Shown: positions 33,214 to 46,994, counted from the stretch's first letter. The stretch: 55,025 nucleotides of DNA from Poronia punctata (GCA_022579005.1 MU401666.1:8459-63483), one strand, 5' to 3'. Numbers and translations are program-made. Notes: generated from the sequence alone by a model not told the origin.

Positions 33214-35635
33214 AATATATATTTACGCAGACTTATAGCAAGTAAATAGTTATTTTTAAAATTTTTAAAATTATTAAAAACTTTTTATTTTTTATTAATT
33301 TAATAGTACTAATTACGTTTATAACATAGCTAATATAAACTATATAGGTAGTAATAGTAGCAAAGGTACTAATAATGTTAATAATAATAAGGTTGCCTTT
33401 AAAGTTAATAGCACTAATATAACTTTTAGCTACTAGCTTAACGTTTTATTATTAAAAAAATATATAAAAAATATTTAAATTGCTTTTAATTTTAAAAAAA
33501 CAAAAGCAAAGCTTAATTAACACTTTAACTTTATTTATAAAGTAGCAAATAAGTAGCAAAAACTTATTATAAAAAAGCAAATAAAGTTATAAAAATAGTA
33601 TATAAATATAATATAAATTTAAAATAATATTAAACGTTTATTAAATATTTTAATTTATATTTTTAACTTTAATTAAAAAAAATAATTATAAAAACTTTAT
33701 TAATAAAAAATATAAAAAGTTCTAAAACATAGTAAATAGTATTATAATAAACGTTAAGCGATTTAATAAAGTAATAAATAGCTTTAACTTATATATTAAT
33801 AAACTTGCTTAATATAAAAAAGCTACTATATATAAAGTAAACAACTTTAAATATAGCTTTAAAAAAGTAGCTAAAAAAATTGCTTAAATATATAATTAAG
33901 CTTAATAAGTTAAAAAAGCTATACTTAACTAAACTATATTTACTAACTTTAACTTTTATAGCTAAAAATATGCTATAAAAGCTTTATTGCTTATTTAAAG
34001 CTAAAATATTATAAGTAATAATATAACTTAAAGCTAAAGTTAATAAATAGTTAATATAGCAACTATTATAGCACTGCTATATTAAATTTAAACTTAAACT
34101 AAACTAGCTTTTATATTTTATTTAAAAAGTAAAAAAAGTATATAAAATATATATTATTAGTTTTTAGCTAAGTATACTTATAGTAACTTATATAGCTATT
34201 ATAATAAGCTAGGCTAGCAAAGGAATAATAAAAGCGCTTTAATATTAAATAATAGCTTTAAAAATAGTACTAGTATTAAATTTATAATGCTTTAGTACTT
34301 TTAAAAGCTTATTAGCATATTAACTAAAATATAGCTATTAAATAGTACTTTAAATTTTTATATAAACTAAAATATTAGCTATATAGCAACACTATAAAAA
34401 GTAGCTACTAAAGCAATATTTTAAACGCTTTTTTTTAAGCTAACTTATTATATTTTAAATTATATAAAGTAAAAAATAAAGTTATTATTTTATTATATTT
34501 ACGCTTAATTTATACTAATTAAATAGTTTTTTTAAAAACTTTAAAAAATTTAGTATTAGCTATAATAAGCGCTAGTATTATACTAGCTATAAGCAACCTA
34601 TATTATAACAAAAATAAATAGTAACTTTAAAGCGTTAGTAAACTTTTTATGCTATTAAAATACTTTTAAATAAATTAATTTACTTAAAAGCATAATATAA
34701 ATTATAAGTAATAATAATATATTATATAAGCTATTTACTTTATTTATAAACTTTATATATAAGCTTAATAAAACTATAATTACTTTTATATAGTATATAA
34801 AAAAAGCATTTTTTAGCTTATTATTAAATATAGTATATATGTTATAAACTTAAAAAGTTATTTATAATAAAATTTATAATAAATTATTTTTTATTTAGGT
34901 ATACTTTTACTTAATAATAAATATACTTAATAATAGCTAAATAGTTAAAAAAATAATATATTAAGCAAAGCTTATAGCTTATATAAATGCTAAATTAACT
35001 ATATATAAGCTTAATATAACTAAAAAACTTTTACTTATACTAAATTTAGCAAATATAATAAATATTTATTTAAGCTATACTAATAATAATAATAACTTAA
35101 TAAAAAAACTTTAATTAACTATTTTTAACTTTTAATATAATAATTATAATATAAGTTATATTTATAAAAAAACTAATAATATAAAAAAAGGTTTTATAAC
35201 TAAAAGTAAATAATTAACGTGCTATAGCTATAGTAAGAAAAGCTATATAATAGCTAATTGCTAGTTTAAAAAAAACGTAATAAAATACTTATATAAAGCT
35301 GCTAAGATACTAAGCTTATAAAGAAAAGCTATATAGTAACTATTAAAAGTATAATATATAAGCAAGCTTGTAAGCTTATAAGTAGCTAGAAACTATATAA
35401 AAAAACTTGTTTTAATAGCTATTAAGTTAACAAGCTAGATAATAAAAGTAATAAAAGCAATATTGCGCTAAAATAATAGCTTAATAGTAATAAAAAGTAT
35501 AATATTTTTAAATAAGCTATTATAATAATAAATAACTAATAAAACAGCTTTATTTTATTAGTTTAATAAAATAAAAGCATAAATAAACTATAATTAAAAT
35601 AAAAAAAGTTATATAATAGTTATTTTAAGTATTAT

Positions 35636-36045
35636 TGTTAGAATATTAGTAATAACACTATAGCTAAAAACGCGGCTTAGGCTGCTAAAGCTGCAAAAGT
35701 TAAGCTAACCTAACTAAGTAAACAAGGTACTTATTAGCTATATAATAGCTAACTTATAGCTTAAATATTAGTAAAGTTTTTTTAGCTTTTTTAATTTTAA
35801 TTAAATTAGTTAGCTTTATATAAAGACAATATAAAAGAAAATTGCACTTTAGCTGCAATTTTTAACTTAAAACTTAAATAATTATATAAAACTAATTTAA
35901 AAAATAAAATTTATTATTATTTATTTTATATATTATTTATTACTTTATTTTTTTATTTTATAAAAAAATAAAGTTTTTAGCTATATATATTTATTATACG
36001 TATAAAAAATAAAGTACTTTTTATTCTTTAGTAAAAAAACTAATA
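35636..36045. repeat. Left LTR of F (410 bp)
   Basis: Direct repeat of 42827-43236. Its outer (left) part keeps AACGCGGCTTAGGCTGCT and its inner end is AT-converted (ACTAATA for ACCGACA). Confidence 0.92.
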
Positions 36046-36825
36046 TTAATTAATTATTATTTTTAATAATATATATTATTATTTATTAATAATAAATTAA
36101 TAAAATACTTTAATAAATAAAATTTTTTAAAATATTATTATATAAAGTAATATTGCTTTATAAAACGCTTTATATAAAAAGATTTTTTTTAAATCTTATA
36201 ATATTACTTTAAGCTTTGCTTTTTTTAAGCAAAAAATATATAGCTTATATAAGCTTATAAGTAAGCATTTTTATACCTTTTATTCTTTTTTATTATATAA
36301 ACTACTATAATAGCTAAAAATAAAAGCTAGTTTTTAAATACTTAAAAAAACTATATTGCTAAAAACACTATTAGTAGTACTTAAAGTTTTTATACTTTTA
36401 TATATAAAAACATTTTTATAAGTTTAAACGTTAATATTAAAGTTTAAAAAAACTATGTTAATTTTAACTATTTTAATATAAAATTTTAGCTTAACTAGCT
36501 ATTTAATAAAAAAATAATTATAACGTACGTAGCTAAATGCTTATATAACTATATATAAAGTAATAAACTTTTTATAAATAGCTTTATATATAATTATTAA
36601 GCAAACTTTAAAAGTTAAAACTAAAACATTGTTAAAATAATTAAAAATAGTTTTTTAAAAAAGCTTTAAAATTAAGTTTAAAAAAGAGTTTTTACGTTTA
36701 CTTTTAAAAAAAACTTATATATAAAAAAATTAAAAAAAAATTTTAGTTTATAGCTATTATATAATTTATAATAATATTTTAATTATATTATTATATTTAC
36801 TTATTTTATAACTATTAACTTTTAT

Positions 36826-36902
36826 TTAACTTATATTTAAACTTATATTTATTTTTATACTTATATGTATACTTATATTTATACTTATACTTATACTTAT
36901 AA
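36826..36902. repeat. TATACT/ACTTAT low-complexity tandem tract
   Basis: Imperfect hexanucleotide repeats (TATACT, TATATT, TACTTA) in the F interior. They explain the Tyr/Thr-rich open frame at 36865-37050, which I do not regard as a gene. Confidence 0.8.
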
Positions 36903-39900
36903 CAAAGCTTATATTTATAGCTATACTAGCACTTATACTTATAGCTATATTAATAGCTTATTTTTATATAAAAATACTTACTTTATTATACTACTAATAG
37001 CTAAACTTTTTATACTAAATATAACTTTAAAAAGTACGTTTTTTTATTAAATAAAAAAATTAACCTTTAGTACTTAATATAATAAATTTACTAAATAATG
37101 CTAAACCTTATTAATAATAATAGCTTTATAGCTAAAAGTATAGTAATAATTAAAAGTATAATAATAGCTAATACTTATTAGCAGCTTTTTTTAAAAAAAA
37201 TATATATTTTTAAAAGTATAGTATAAAAAACCTTTATATAAAAATATTTTAAATATTAACGCTAGTACTATATAAAAGTGCTATTAACTTACTTTTATTT
37301 AAGCTAGTTTATTTAAACTAAATTAAACTAAAGCTTTTTATAGTATTTAATAAAATATAGTAAAAAAACTAAAACTATATAAAATAATTATATAATATTT
37401 TTTTAATAAAATATATATATTTATAACTATATATAAAAAACTTAGTTTTTATTTAACGTAATATTATATTATTTTTTTAATAATCTTTTAAAATTATATA
37501 AAGCAATATTATATTAATTATATTAAATTAATAAAAAAATAAAATAAAATATATAATACGCTTAATATATATTTTAATACTTATATTAACTATAACTAGT
37601 ATTAAACTAATTAAACTATAATAATTTTTATATAAATTAAAAGCAAAAACTTAAAAGAATTTAACTTAAAAGCGCTTAAGTTATTATTTAATAAACTTTG
37701 ACTTATATAATAAGCACTAAAACTAAAGTTTAATAATAAAATCCTTTTATATATAACTATTATATAAGCATATATTAAAGTTATTAAGCTTAAGCTAGCG
37801 CTTATTATATAAAAAGCAATAAGTAAAGCTTTAATATTTAACTTATAAGGAGTAATATAAGTTGCTACTAATAAATAAATAACTTAATACTTAATATATA
37901 AAAAACTAGCTAATATTAACTATATTAACTAAAAATATAATTATAATTAAGTTTAAAAGTTATTTAGGCAATATATAAAAAAATATTTTAAAAAAAGCAA
38001 ATTTACTTTTTATAAATTTACTTTTTAAGTAGTATAGTTAAAGTAGTATTTTATATAATAATGCTTTATATATAAAAAGCTAAACTATAAGTTATATAAC
38101 TATTTTAAAAAAAATAAAGCTTATACTTTATATATTATAGCATATAAAAATTATAATATTTTTATTGCTAATAATATTAATATATATATTTAAAAATATA
38201 AAAAAATAAAAGTTAAAAAACTATTAAATAATAATAATAATATAGCTAATAATTTTAATTTTAAAAAAGCAACTAAGCTATTTAATTTTTAATAAAAGCT
38301 GCTTATTTTTATTATATTATAAAAAAAAATATTTATAAGCTTATAACAAAACTTATAAGCTTAGCAAATTTTTTTTTTTTTAAAAATAAGTATACTTATA
38401 AGTACTAAAGTATTTTATAAAATACTAGTATAGCTAAAGTATTAACTATTAAATACTTATAAGCTAAAGCCTTTATATAAAAATACTTAAAAACTAAAAT
38501 TAACTAGACTTTAAATAATATAATAATATGCTTTAAAAAAGCAATAAAAAAAAGTTTATTAAGTTTATAAAAATTTAAACCTTTATTAGCAAGGTAATTT
38601 TATATTTTAAAAACACTTACTTTTTTTTGGCTTTTATTATAAAACGTAAACAAGCTTAAAGCTTACTTTAATAACATTAAAAACAAAATTATATAATATA
38701 ATAAAGTTAAGATTTTTATTATTTAAAAATAAAGCTATTTATTTTTTTATATTTTAATTACTAAAGCGGTTCTATATTTTATAAAGCTAAAACTATGTTA
38801 ACTTTATTAATATTTTAAATACTTTTATATAAAAAAGCTATATAACTTATTTAAGTTTATAAGCTATAGTAATATTAATATAAAAGCTTTAAAAAAATTA
38901 AAAAAGTTTATTATTAATACTAAACTTATAATTTAGCTTTATAAAGGTTTAAGTTTACACTTTATAATAACTTTAACTTTAATTATAAAATTATTATTAA
39001 CGTTATATATTTAAATAATAAGCTATTGCTATATATAATTAATAATAGTATATTATTTTAAGCTACTAGACTTTTAAAGTTATTATTTATATATAACGTA
39101 TAAAATATACTTTTTTAATGCTAAATAAACATATATTAAAAGCTTTTTAACTATGTTATTTATAATTTTAATATAAACTTTATATTTAAAAAGTTTTATA
39201 ATAATGCTTAGCTTGCTAAAGTATTATATATTATAAAACTAATAAAAATATATTAAGTAGTTAAAAAAATTAAAAAAGTATATAGCTTTTTATATAAAGC
39301 TTTTAATATTTTATATAAAAAGCTATAAAGTAGTATAAAAAAAGAAAATATTTTTTAAATAGTATTTAAAGCGTTAAACAATACTACTAAACTTAATAAA
39401 CTAGTATTAACGCTGCTTGTTTTTAGTACGTATTTAAAAGTTAATACTAACTTTTTTTTATTTTTTAATATTATATAAAAAGCTAAAGTAATTAAAAAAG
39501 CTATAAAAAAGCTTTAAATAATTAAACAAAAAAAATATTTTTTAAGCTTTAAATATTTATAATAGCTTTATAATATATAATATATTATTACTTTTGTTAA
39601 AAAGCAAGGTAATAGTTTAAAAAAAATAAAAACAAAACTAGACTATATAAAATTATATTAATTAAAAATTAAAACATTATTATTAATATAGTTAATAAAC
39701 TAATATAATTTTAATATACTTAAGTTAAGCTATACTATAAAAAATAAGTTAATATAAATTTTATAAATTTTAAAATTAGCTAACTTATAATAGAAACTTA
39801 GTAATAATATTAAAATAAACTAAAAACAAATGCTTTATATAAAGTTTATTTAATAGCTAAAAAAAATAAACTATAACTTTATAATGTAACTATAAAAAAA

Positions 39901-42826
39901 TAGTATAATTACTACTTTAAAACTTTTATTTTAAAAGTTAAATAAAGTAAAAATTAAAAATTTAGCTACTAAAAGTATATTTATACTTATAAAGTATAAT
40001 AAAGCAATTTATAGCAATATTTAAATTTTTAATATATACTTAGTATAAAAAGTTAAAAGTAAAATAATAATACTATATAAAAAATTTAAGCTTATTATTT
40101 AAAAGCATAGTAATTAAAAAAAGCAAAAGCTGTTTATTTAGTTGCTAACTATTTAAAAAATAAGCTAATAGCTTATTTTTATACTAGGTTTATTTTTAAT
40201 TAAAAAGTATAATATATAAAATAAACTTTATAATATTTTATAAGCATATATATAGTTAAAAAACAAGTTAACTTATATAATATATACTAAGCTACTTAAA
40301 AAGTTAAAAAATATATACTTTTTTAGTACTTTTTTATATATTATATAACTTTTATATAGCTTAGTAAAATTTAAGCTATATTAGTTTAAAATATACTATA
40401 GTTATTATTATATAAAGCTAAAAATAAATGTTTTAACGTATAATTTATGTTTTTTATATATAAATATAAAACTAAAGCAATTTAGTATTATTAGACTTTA
40501 AACTAATAATATATTTAATATAGTATTAAAGGAATTTTTTAAAAAGAAAAAAAAGAAGCTGTTTTTTTAAGCAAAAAATAAAACAATTTTGTTATATAAC
40601 TAACTTATTAAATTTAACAAAATAAAAATTAAAAATTAAAATAATAACTTTATACTTTAATAAAAAAAATAAGCTTAAAACTTTTAGCTAGTTAATAAAA
40701 AAGTATTAAGTGCTATATAGCAATATGTTATATAATAAGCTTAAAAAGCATATATTATATTTATATATTAATTAAAAGTATTATATAACTTATTTATTAC
40801 TATAAAAGTTACTTAACTAATAAAAAATAATATTAAAGTATTAAATATGTAGTTATAATAGCAAATTTAAAATAAAAATTAAAGTTTATAATATATTTTT
40901 TTTAGCTTTTATAATATAAAGCTATTTATTTTTACTAATAGCTTTTTTATAAATAATAAAAACCTAAGTTTTTAACTTAAATTTATTATGATTTTTAGTA
41001 TAAAATATTAAATAAAAAATAGCTTTATTATTTATAGTAATATTATATATTAAAGCTTTTTTAAATATAAAAAAGTTACTTAAAGCATACTAGCTAGCAA
41101 GCTATATAAAATAGTAAAAAGTATTAATTATATTATTATACTTAGTATAACGCTATAAAAAATTACTAATATATTAAAATTGCTATAAATTTTAATAATT
41201 ATTTATATAGATTTTTATTTGCTATATAAATTTTTTATTAAGCTTAGTACAATATAAAACAAGCAGCTTATAATTAATATTATAGCTTTTAAAAAAGTAT
41301 ATAAAATAAACAATATTATAAAGATTTATTAGGTTAATAATAAAAGCAACTTTATAAATGCTTATATAAAAAAAATTTTTAATATAGCTTTAAAATAGTT
41401 AATTATTACTAATAAGCTTATAATATATATTAAAGCTTATATTAACTATATAAAAATATTATAATAATAAGCATAATTATAAATATATATATAAGTTATT
41501 AAATTAGTAAAAAAAATATATTAATTTATTATATAACTATAATTTATTAAAATACTACTTATTTTGCTTAACTTATTTTTTTTTATTTAACTTAATAATA
41601 ATTGCTAACTTTTGCAATTTACTTTTTTTAATAGTAAAAATACTATTTTTTTTTTATTATTATTATTATTATTAGCAGTAGTAAGGTTAATAAAGTATAT
41701 ATAGCAATGTTTATAAAACTAGTAAACATATAAAGCGTAAGCACTATTTTAGTATTTAGCAAAAAATTAATAATTATAAAAAGGTAAAAGTAAACTTTAT
41801 ATAAAGTTATATTTATTAGTATAAAAAAAAGTAATAAGCTAACTATAAAATTAAACTAGCAACGTATAAAAGTATTTTCTTTAGCAAATAAGTTTAGTAA
41901 AAAACTATTAAATAGTAGCGTTAAAAAAATACTAATAAAAAAATTAATATTTTAATTAAAACGTATAAAAATATATTTTTTATTATTTTATAAATAAAAA
42001 ATTAATATAGTATAAAGTATATAAAATAAAAGATTATAAATATTAATTAAAAAGTAATAAAAAAAAAACGTAATAGCAGCTATTAAAAAAGTAATGTAAA
42101 TTTAAAAAAAGCTATTAAGCTAAACTATATAGTATATAATACTAAAAGGCAACTTGCTACTAAGATTGCTAAAAATAATAAAAAATATTATAGCGTAAAG
42201 TAAAAAAAAAAGCATAAAATAAACTTAATTAATTTTTAGTAGCAGCATAAAAAAAAACTTTAAATTTTTTGCTATATAAAAAAAAAGTAGAAAAAGAAAA
42301 ATAGAAAAAAAAAAGAAATAAAATAAGCAGCAAAAAATAAAGGGTTTTTATATATTAATAGCTAATTATATAAAATTAGCGTTTATAATTAATAATAGTA
42401 ATTATAAAAGTTGCACTTTTTTTACTTTTTTAATAACATATAATAGCTACTTTTATTAGCTATATTTACTAATTTTAATTATATTTTTTAATTATAATCT
42501 TACTATATATAAAAAATTACTTAATAGTTACTAAGTAATTACGTTTTTACTTATATTAATACTAGCAATATTATATATATACTTATAATTATTATAATAA
42601 ACTATTTTAATTTAAACTTAAAACTAGATTTATACTTTAATATAAAAAGAAGTTATAACTTAAAAATAAAAAAAAAGTATAAAAGTATAAATATTTATTT
42701 AATTTTATTTTAATTTTTTAAAAGTTATTTTTAATAAACTAACTTTTTTATATAAAAAATAAAAAGAATATATTTATTTTATATATATATAAAATAAACG
42801 TTTTTATATAAAAAAAAAACTTTTAG

Positions 42827-43236
42827 TATTAAAATATTAGTAATAATATTATAGCTAAAAATATAGCTTAAGCTGCTAAAGCTATAAAAGTTAAGCTAAC
42901 CTAACTAAGTAAACAAAGCACTTATTAGCTACGTAGTAGCTAATTTATAGCTTAAATATTAGCAAAGTTTTTTTAACCTTTTTAATTTTAATTAAATTAG
43001 TTAGCTTTATATAAAGACGATAAAAAAAAAAATTGCACTTTAGCTATAATTTTTAACTTAAAACTTAAACAATTATATAAAACTAATTTAAAAAATAAAA
43101 TTTATTAGTATTTGTTTTATATATTGTTTATTGCTTTATTTTTTTATTTTATAAAAAAATAAAGTCTTTAGATACGTATATTTATTGTATATATAAAGAA
43201 TAGAGTACTTCTTGTTTTTTAGTAAAAAAACCGACA
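42827..43236. repeat. Right LTR of F (410 bp)
   Basis: Direct repeat of 35636-36045. Here the outer (right) end is least mutated (GAATAGAGTACTTCTTG, ACCGACA). Confidence 0.92.
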
Positions 43237-45120
43237 ATTATAATATTTTTAAAGCTATGCTTAGCAATAAAAGCGCTTATATAATATTTTTTAATTATAA
43301 ATATATTTATTATTATATTTTTAAAAGCTTTATAGTATAGCTAAAGCTTTATAACTTTTAGCGTAAACATTAAATATATAAAGTAAAAAGTTAAAGCTTA
43401 TAAGTAATAAAAAACTATAAAGTTAAAGCAAAATAAATTAATATAAACAATTATAAATTAAGTAAATAGTTAGTAACTAGCAGCGTAGTACTAAATAGCA
43501 CATCTTTTAGTAAATTAATTATTAGTAAGCAAAAGTTTTATAAGTAAAGTAGTATATTTATAATATAAAGCTAACTTAAAGTTCTTATATTTATAAACTT
43601 TAAAAGTAAGCTTATAATAATACTAACTTATAATATTATAGCTATAAGCTTAAAATTAGCTTATTTAAATATTTTAAAGCTAATTTAAATAAGTATAATT
43701 TATATACTAAGCGTTATAAAGCTAATAATAAAAGTTAAGTAATATAAAGCAACGCTTTAAAATTTTAATATTTAAGCATTACTAAACTAGTATATAAAAG
43801 ATTTTTTAAGCTTATTTAATATTAAAAAATAATATATAAACATTATAGCTAAAACTAAATACTATATTAATATTAGTAATAACGTACTTATTAAGCTATT
43901 GCTATAAAAGTATAGCTTTTTATAAAACCGTACGCTTTATAACTTTATTAAAGCTTACTTTAGTATTTATATTTAAAAAAATAAAAGTTTATAAAGATTA
44001 TTAACATTTTTAACTTTAAAAAAAGCTTTAAAAGCTACTATGCTAAATAAAAACTTTTTTAAATATAATAAAAAAGTTATATAGCATATATACTATAGTT
44101 TTTAAAAGGTTAATAAATAAATTAAAAAGCATGTATATTTGCTTTTAAACGCATAAAATAAGGTTTAGCATGCTGCTAGCTACTAACAATATATTTTTAT
44201 TAACTTAAAAAATAGTTTTTAGTATATTAAAGTTTATAAAAAAATTATAAAAAAACTGCATTTATAATACTTTTTAGTATTTATAAGTAGCTTGTTATAC
44301 TATTTAAGCTATATAATATACTTACAACGTTTTAAGCGCTAATTTAAAAAATACTTAAAAAGTATTATAAGTAGTTTGCTAGCTTTTTAATTAATATTTA
44401 TATTTAAAAAAATTTAATTAAATAATTTTATAAACGCTGCTATAAAATATTTACTTGCTTTATATAATATAAAATAATAATTAATATATAAAAGTGCTTT
44501 ATATTTATTTATAAAAGCGTTTTTTTAAGCTTTTATATATTTGCTAACAAAATTAAAGCTAATTTAGCTAAAGTATTTATAGTGCTTAAATATTTAATAT
44601 TATAAACTATAACTAAGATTTAAGCGTTTATAAACGCTATAAAATACTTTAAATATTTTATATATTGCTTTATATATTATTTAGCACTTTTAACTGCTTT
44701 TTTAAGCAGCTTAAAAAATGCGCTAGTTATACTATTATTAAAAGCTTAAAAGGCATAGTACAAAATTTATATAGCTATTATTATAATGCTTATAGTTTAA
44801 AGTTTTAATTAGCAACTTTTATTTATTATTAACTTTAATTTAAATAGCTTATATATAAAAGCTTGCTTAATATAGCTTTATTTATATAGCACTAAATTAT
44901 TATTATATTTTATAGCTTATTAATTTTAAAAGCTTATAAAAACATAGTTTTAATAATTTATATAAAAATATAAACTTTTTACTATTATACTTACCTTGCA
45001 ATACTAGCATTATTAAGTTAAAAGTAGTAATATAATAGTTTAAATAAACTATTAATTATTAATGCTTATTTAAACAAAAGCAAAATAACTTATATAAATA
45101 GTTTAATTTTTTAATACAAT

Positions 45121-45226
45121 AAAATACTATAAAATACTATAAAATACTATAAAATACTATAAAATACTATAAAATACTATAAAATACTATAAAATACTAT
45201 AAAATACTATAAAATACTATAAAATA
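45121..45226. repeat. Minisatellite, 10 perfect copies of AAAATACTAT
   Basis: Ten identical tandem 10-bp units plus a partial one, inside A2. The equivalent place in A1 (about 6150-6165) has only a single unit, so the array expanded in this copy. The units are identical, which suggests the expansion came after, or escaped, RIP. Confidence 0.95.
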
Positions 45227-45260
45227 TAAATAATATATAAGCTAAACAAAGCAAACATAT

Positions 45261-45368
45261 TGTTAGGGTTAAATAGGTATATTGTAGTATATAAAGGTAA
45301 AGCAAATATAGTATCTCACTATAACAAACCCTCTAATATAGCTAGATCCGTTCTTTCCCCTATATACA
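45261..45368. repeat. Left terminal repeat of H (108 bp)
   Basis: Matches 45980-46086. The right copy has an extra GTT in AAAGGTGTTAAAGC, so the two differ by more than RIP transitions. Confidence 0.85.
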
Positions 45369-45979
45369 GCCAAACCTCCCTTGCTATACGTTACTAACAA
45401 GGCAAAACTAACACACAAACCACTAGAATATTCTTATATTTATTATAATTAACTTTATTACTAAATCTCTTTTAAATATTTTTAAATATAACTACTTTAT
45501 AAGGTCTCCTTTACTTGCCCTTTCTTTTACGCCGGCTTGAAAATATATTAAATACTATCTACTAAGTTTAGTATAAAGTTATATGCTAAAATTTTTTAAA
45601 TTTTAATTAAATTAAACCTATTTTTAACATTAGTTATAATAAATTTAAAAAATAAAAAAGTAGTATATATATATAGTTTTTAAGTCTTTTTTACTTAAGC
45701 TGTTAACAAAAAAAATCTAAGCCTATATAAGCATATAAGTATGTTAAAATATTAGCATTAGCTTATACTTCTTTTAATTTTGCAAGTATATTAGTTAATA
45801 ACTAAAAAAAACGCTAAAACAAAAAGCAAAGCAGTAGCAGCAGCAAAGTATACACGCTAAAAATAACTATTAAAATTATATCTTAAAATAAAATAATTAA
45901 CCTTAGTTTATAATGTATATAGTGTACTGCAATAAAAAGCGCAAACAGGAATTAGACAAAGGCAGCAGCTCTCACTATA

Positions 45980-46086
45980 TGTTAAGGTTAAATAGGTATA
46001 TTGTAGTATATAAAGGTGTTAAAGCAAATATAGTATCCTACTATAATAGACCCTCTAATATAGCCAGATCCGTTCCTTCTCTTACA
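45980..46086. repeat. Right terminal repeat of H (107 bp)
   Basis: Matches 45261-45368 and ends CTTACA before the ATAT duplication. Confidence 0.85.
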
Positions 46087-46694
46087 ATATTAGCTAATTA
46101 GCTATTAAAGCTTAAAAAAGCTATAGCTAATAATAAAGTAATATTAAAGGTAACGTTGCTATAACAACTTAATAAACTTAATTTATAAGCTATTTTTAAG
46201 CATATTTAGCATAGCTTAAATTTGCTTAATAATATTAACTTTAAATAAAGCTATAAGCACTTTATAGTATATAAAAAACGCTTTTATAAATTAAAGCACT
46301 TTTAATACGTTTTTAGCAAGCTTTTATATACTATAAATATTATAAGCTAAGTAGTATTGCTACTTAAAGTATTTAAATTTAAAAATTTAATATAAAAAAG
46401 TTATAAGTTATATAAATATTTTAGCTATTTAAGTATTAATATTTTAACTTATAAAATAAGCAAGGCTTTTTAATATTTTAAAATAGTTTTTATTATATAG
46501 CAAGTTATAACAAAATATACTTTATACTAGCTTATAAAGCTGCTAATAACTTAACTACTTAACTTTTAGCTAATTATTTTACTAGCGCTGCTTATAAAGT
46601 AAGCAATAAACTATATATATATAAGTAATTAAAATATGCTTATTTAAATTAAATATACTACGTTATAAATAAAAGCAAAAATTATACTAAGTAT

Positions 46695-46994
46695 TGCGAT
46701 AAAAATTGAAAATTTCTAAAGATTACTCCAACTTTATACTAAAAAAGGTCTAGCTAAAGTAAACGCATTAACTAGGTTTTAAAGGCTTTGCATTAATTAC
46801 GGCTTTATAAAAGTATTTTAAAAAGCATAACTTAGTATATTAAGTATATAATAAATAGCTAGATATTTAGGTTTAAAAAGCAACGCAAAAATAATAGCTA
46901 TATATATAAAAACAAAAATTAAGCTAACCTCTTTTAGTTTTATAGCTACTTTATAATATAAAGCATAACTAGCATATATACTAATTACGTTATA
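46695..46994 (+). repeat. RIPed LTR of family E (300 bp)
   Basis: Aligns end to end with the solo LTR at 18333-18631. It starts TGCGATAAAAATTGAAAATT and ends ACGTTATA where the intact copy has ACGTCGCA. Almost all differences are C-to-T or G-to-A. It abuts A2 on the left with GTAT. The bases after it (ATTT) are not a matching TSD, so it is not a simple solo LTR. Confidence 0.88.

Larger units (their letters stand above)
35636..43236. mobile_element. LTR retrotransposon F (7.6 kb), RIPed, nested in A2
   Basis: Two LTRs of exactly 410 bp (35636-36045 and 42827-43236) are flanked by the 5-bp TSD ATTAT (35631-35635 and 43237-43241). The original ends are TGTTAGAATATT (left) and AACCGACA (right). 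The uninterrupted A1 equivalent near 8420-8440 gives the empty site and confirms both boundaries. An A-rich run before the right LTR (about 42811-42819) may be the polypurine tract. Interior frames are all broken; the longest (36865-37050) is translation of a TATACT-type repeat. Confidence 0.92.
45261..46086 (+). mobile_element. Miniature LTR element H (826 bp, TRIM-like), nested in A2
   Basis: Terminal direct repeats of 108 and 107 bp (45261-45368 and 45980-46086) start TGTTAGGGTTAAATAGG / TGTTAAGGTTAAATAGG and end TATACA / CTTACA. ATAT flanks both sides (45257-45260 and 46087-46090), and A1 near 6100 gives the empty site. The 611-bp interior is far too short for retroviral proteins, so it would depend on another element. 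It keeps more C and G than its surroundings. A 62-codon frame (45913-46101) overlaps the right LTR and is unlikely to be a real product. Strand is arbitrary. Confidence 0.82.
32956..46694 (-). mobile_element. LTR retrotransposon A2, inverted copy of A1, truncated and multiply interrupted
   Basis: A 258-bp LTR (32956-33213) is the reverse complement of the A1 LTRs. The following sequence matches A1 in reverse: 33215-33300 against 10800-10720, 34780-34860 against 9300-9230, 35220-35450 against 8830-8640, 44127-44145 against the solo-LTR site of A1, and 45060-46130 against 6200-6040. The match stops at 46694, equivalent to about 5506 in A1, where an E LTR begins; the other LTR is therefore missing from the window. 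Insertions inside it are F (35636-43236) and H (45261-46086). Without these it is about 5.3 kb. All frames are destroyed by RIP. Confidence 0.87.

Noticed and set aside
36865..37050. 61-codon Tyr/Thr-rich plus frame in F
   Set aside because: It is a translation of a TATACT-type simple repeat.
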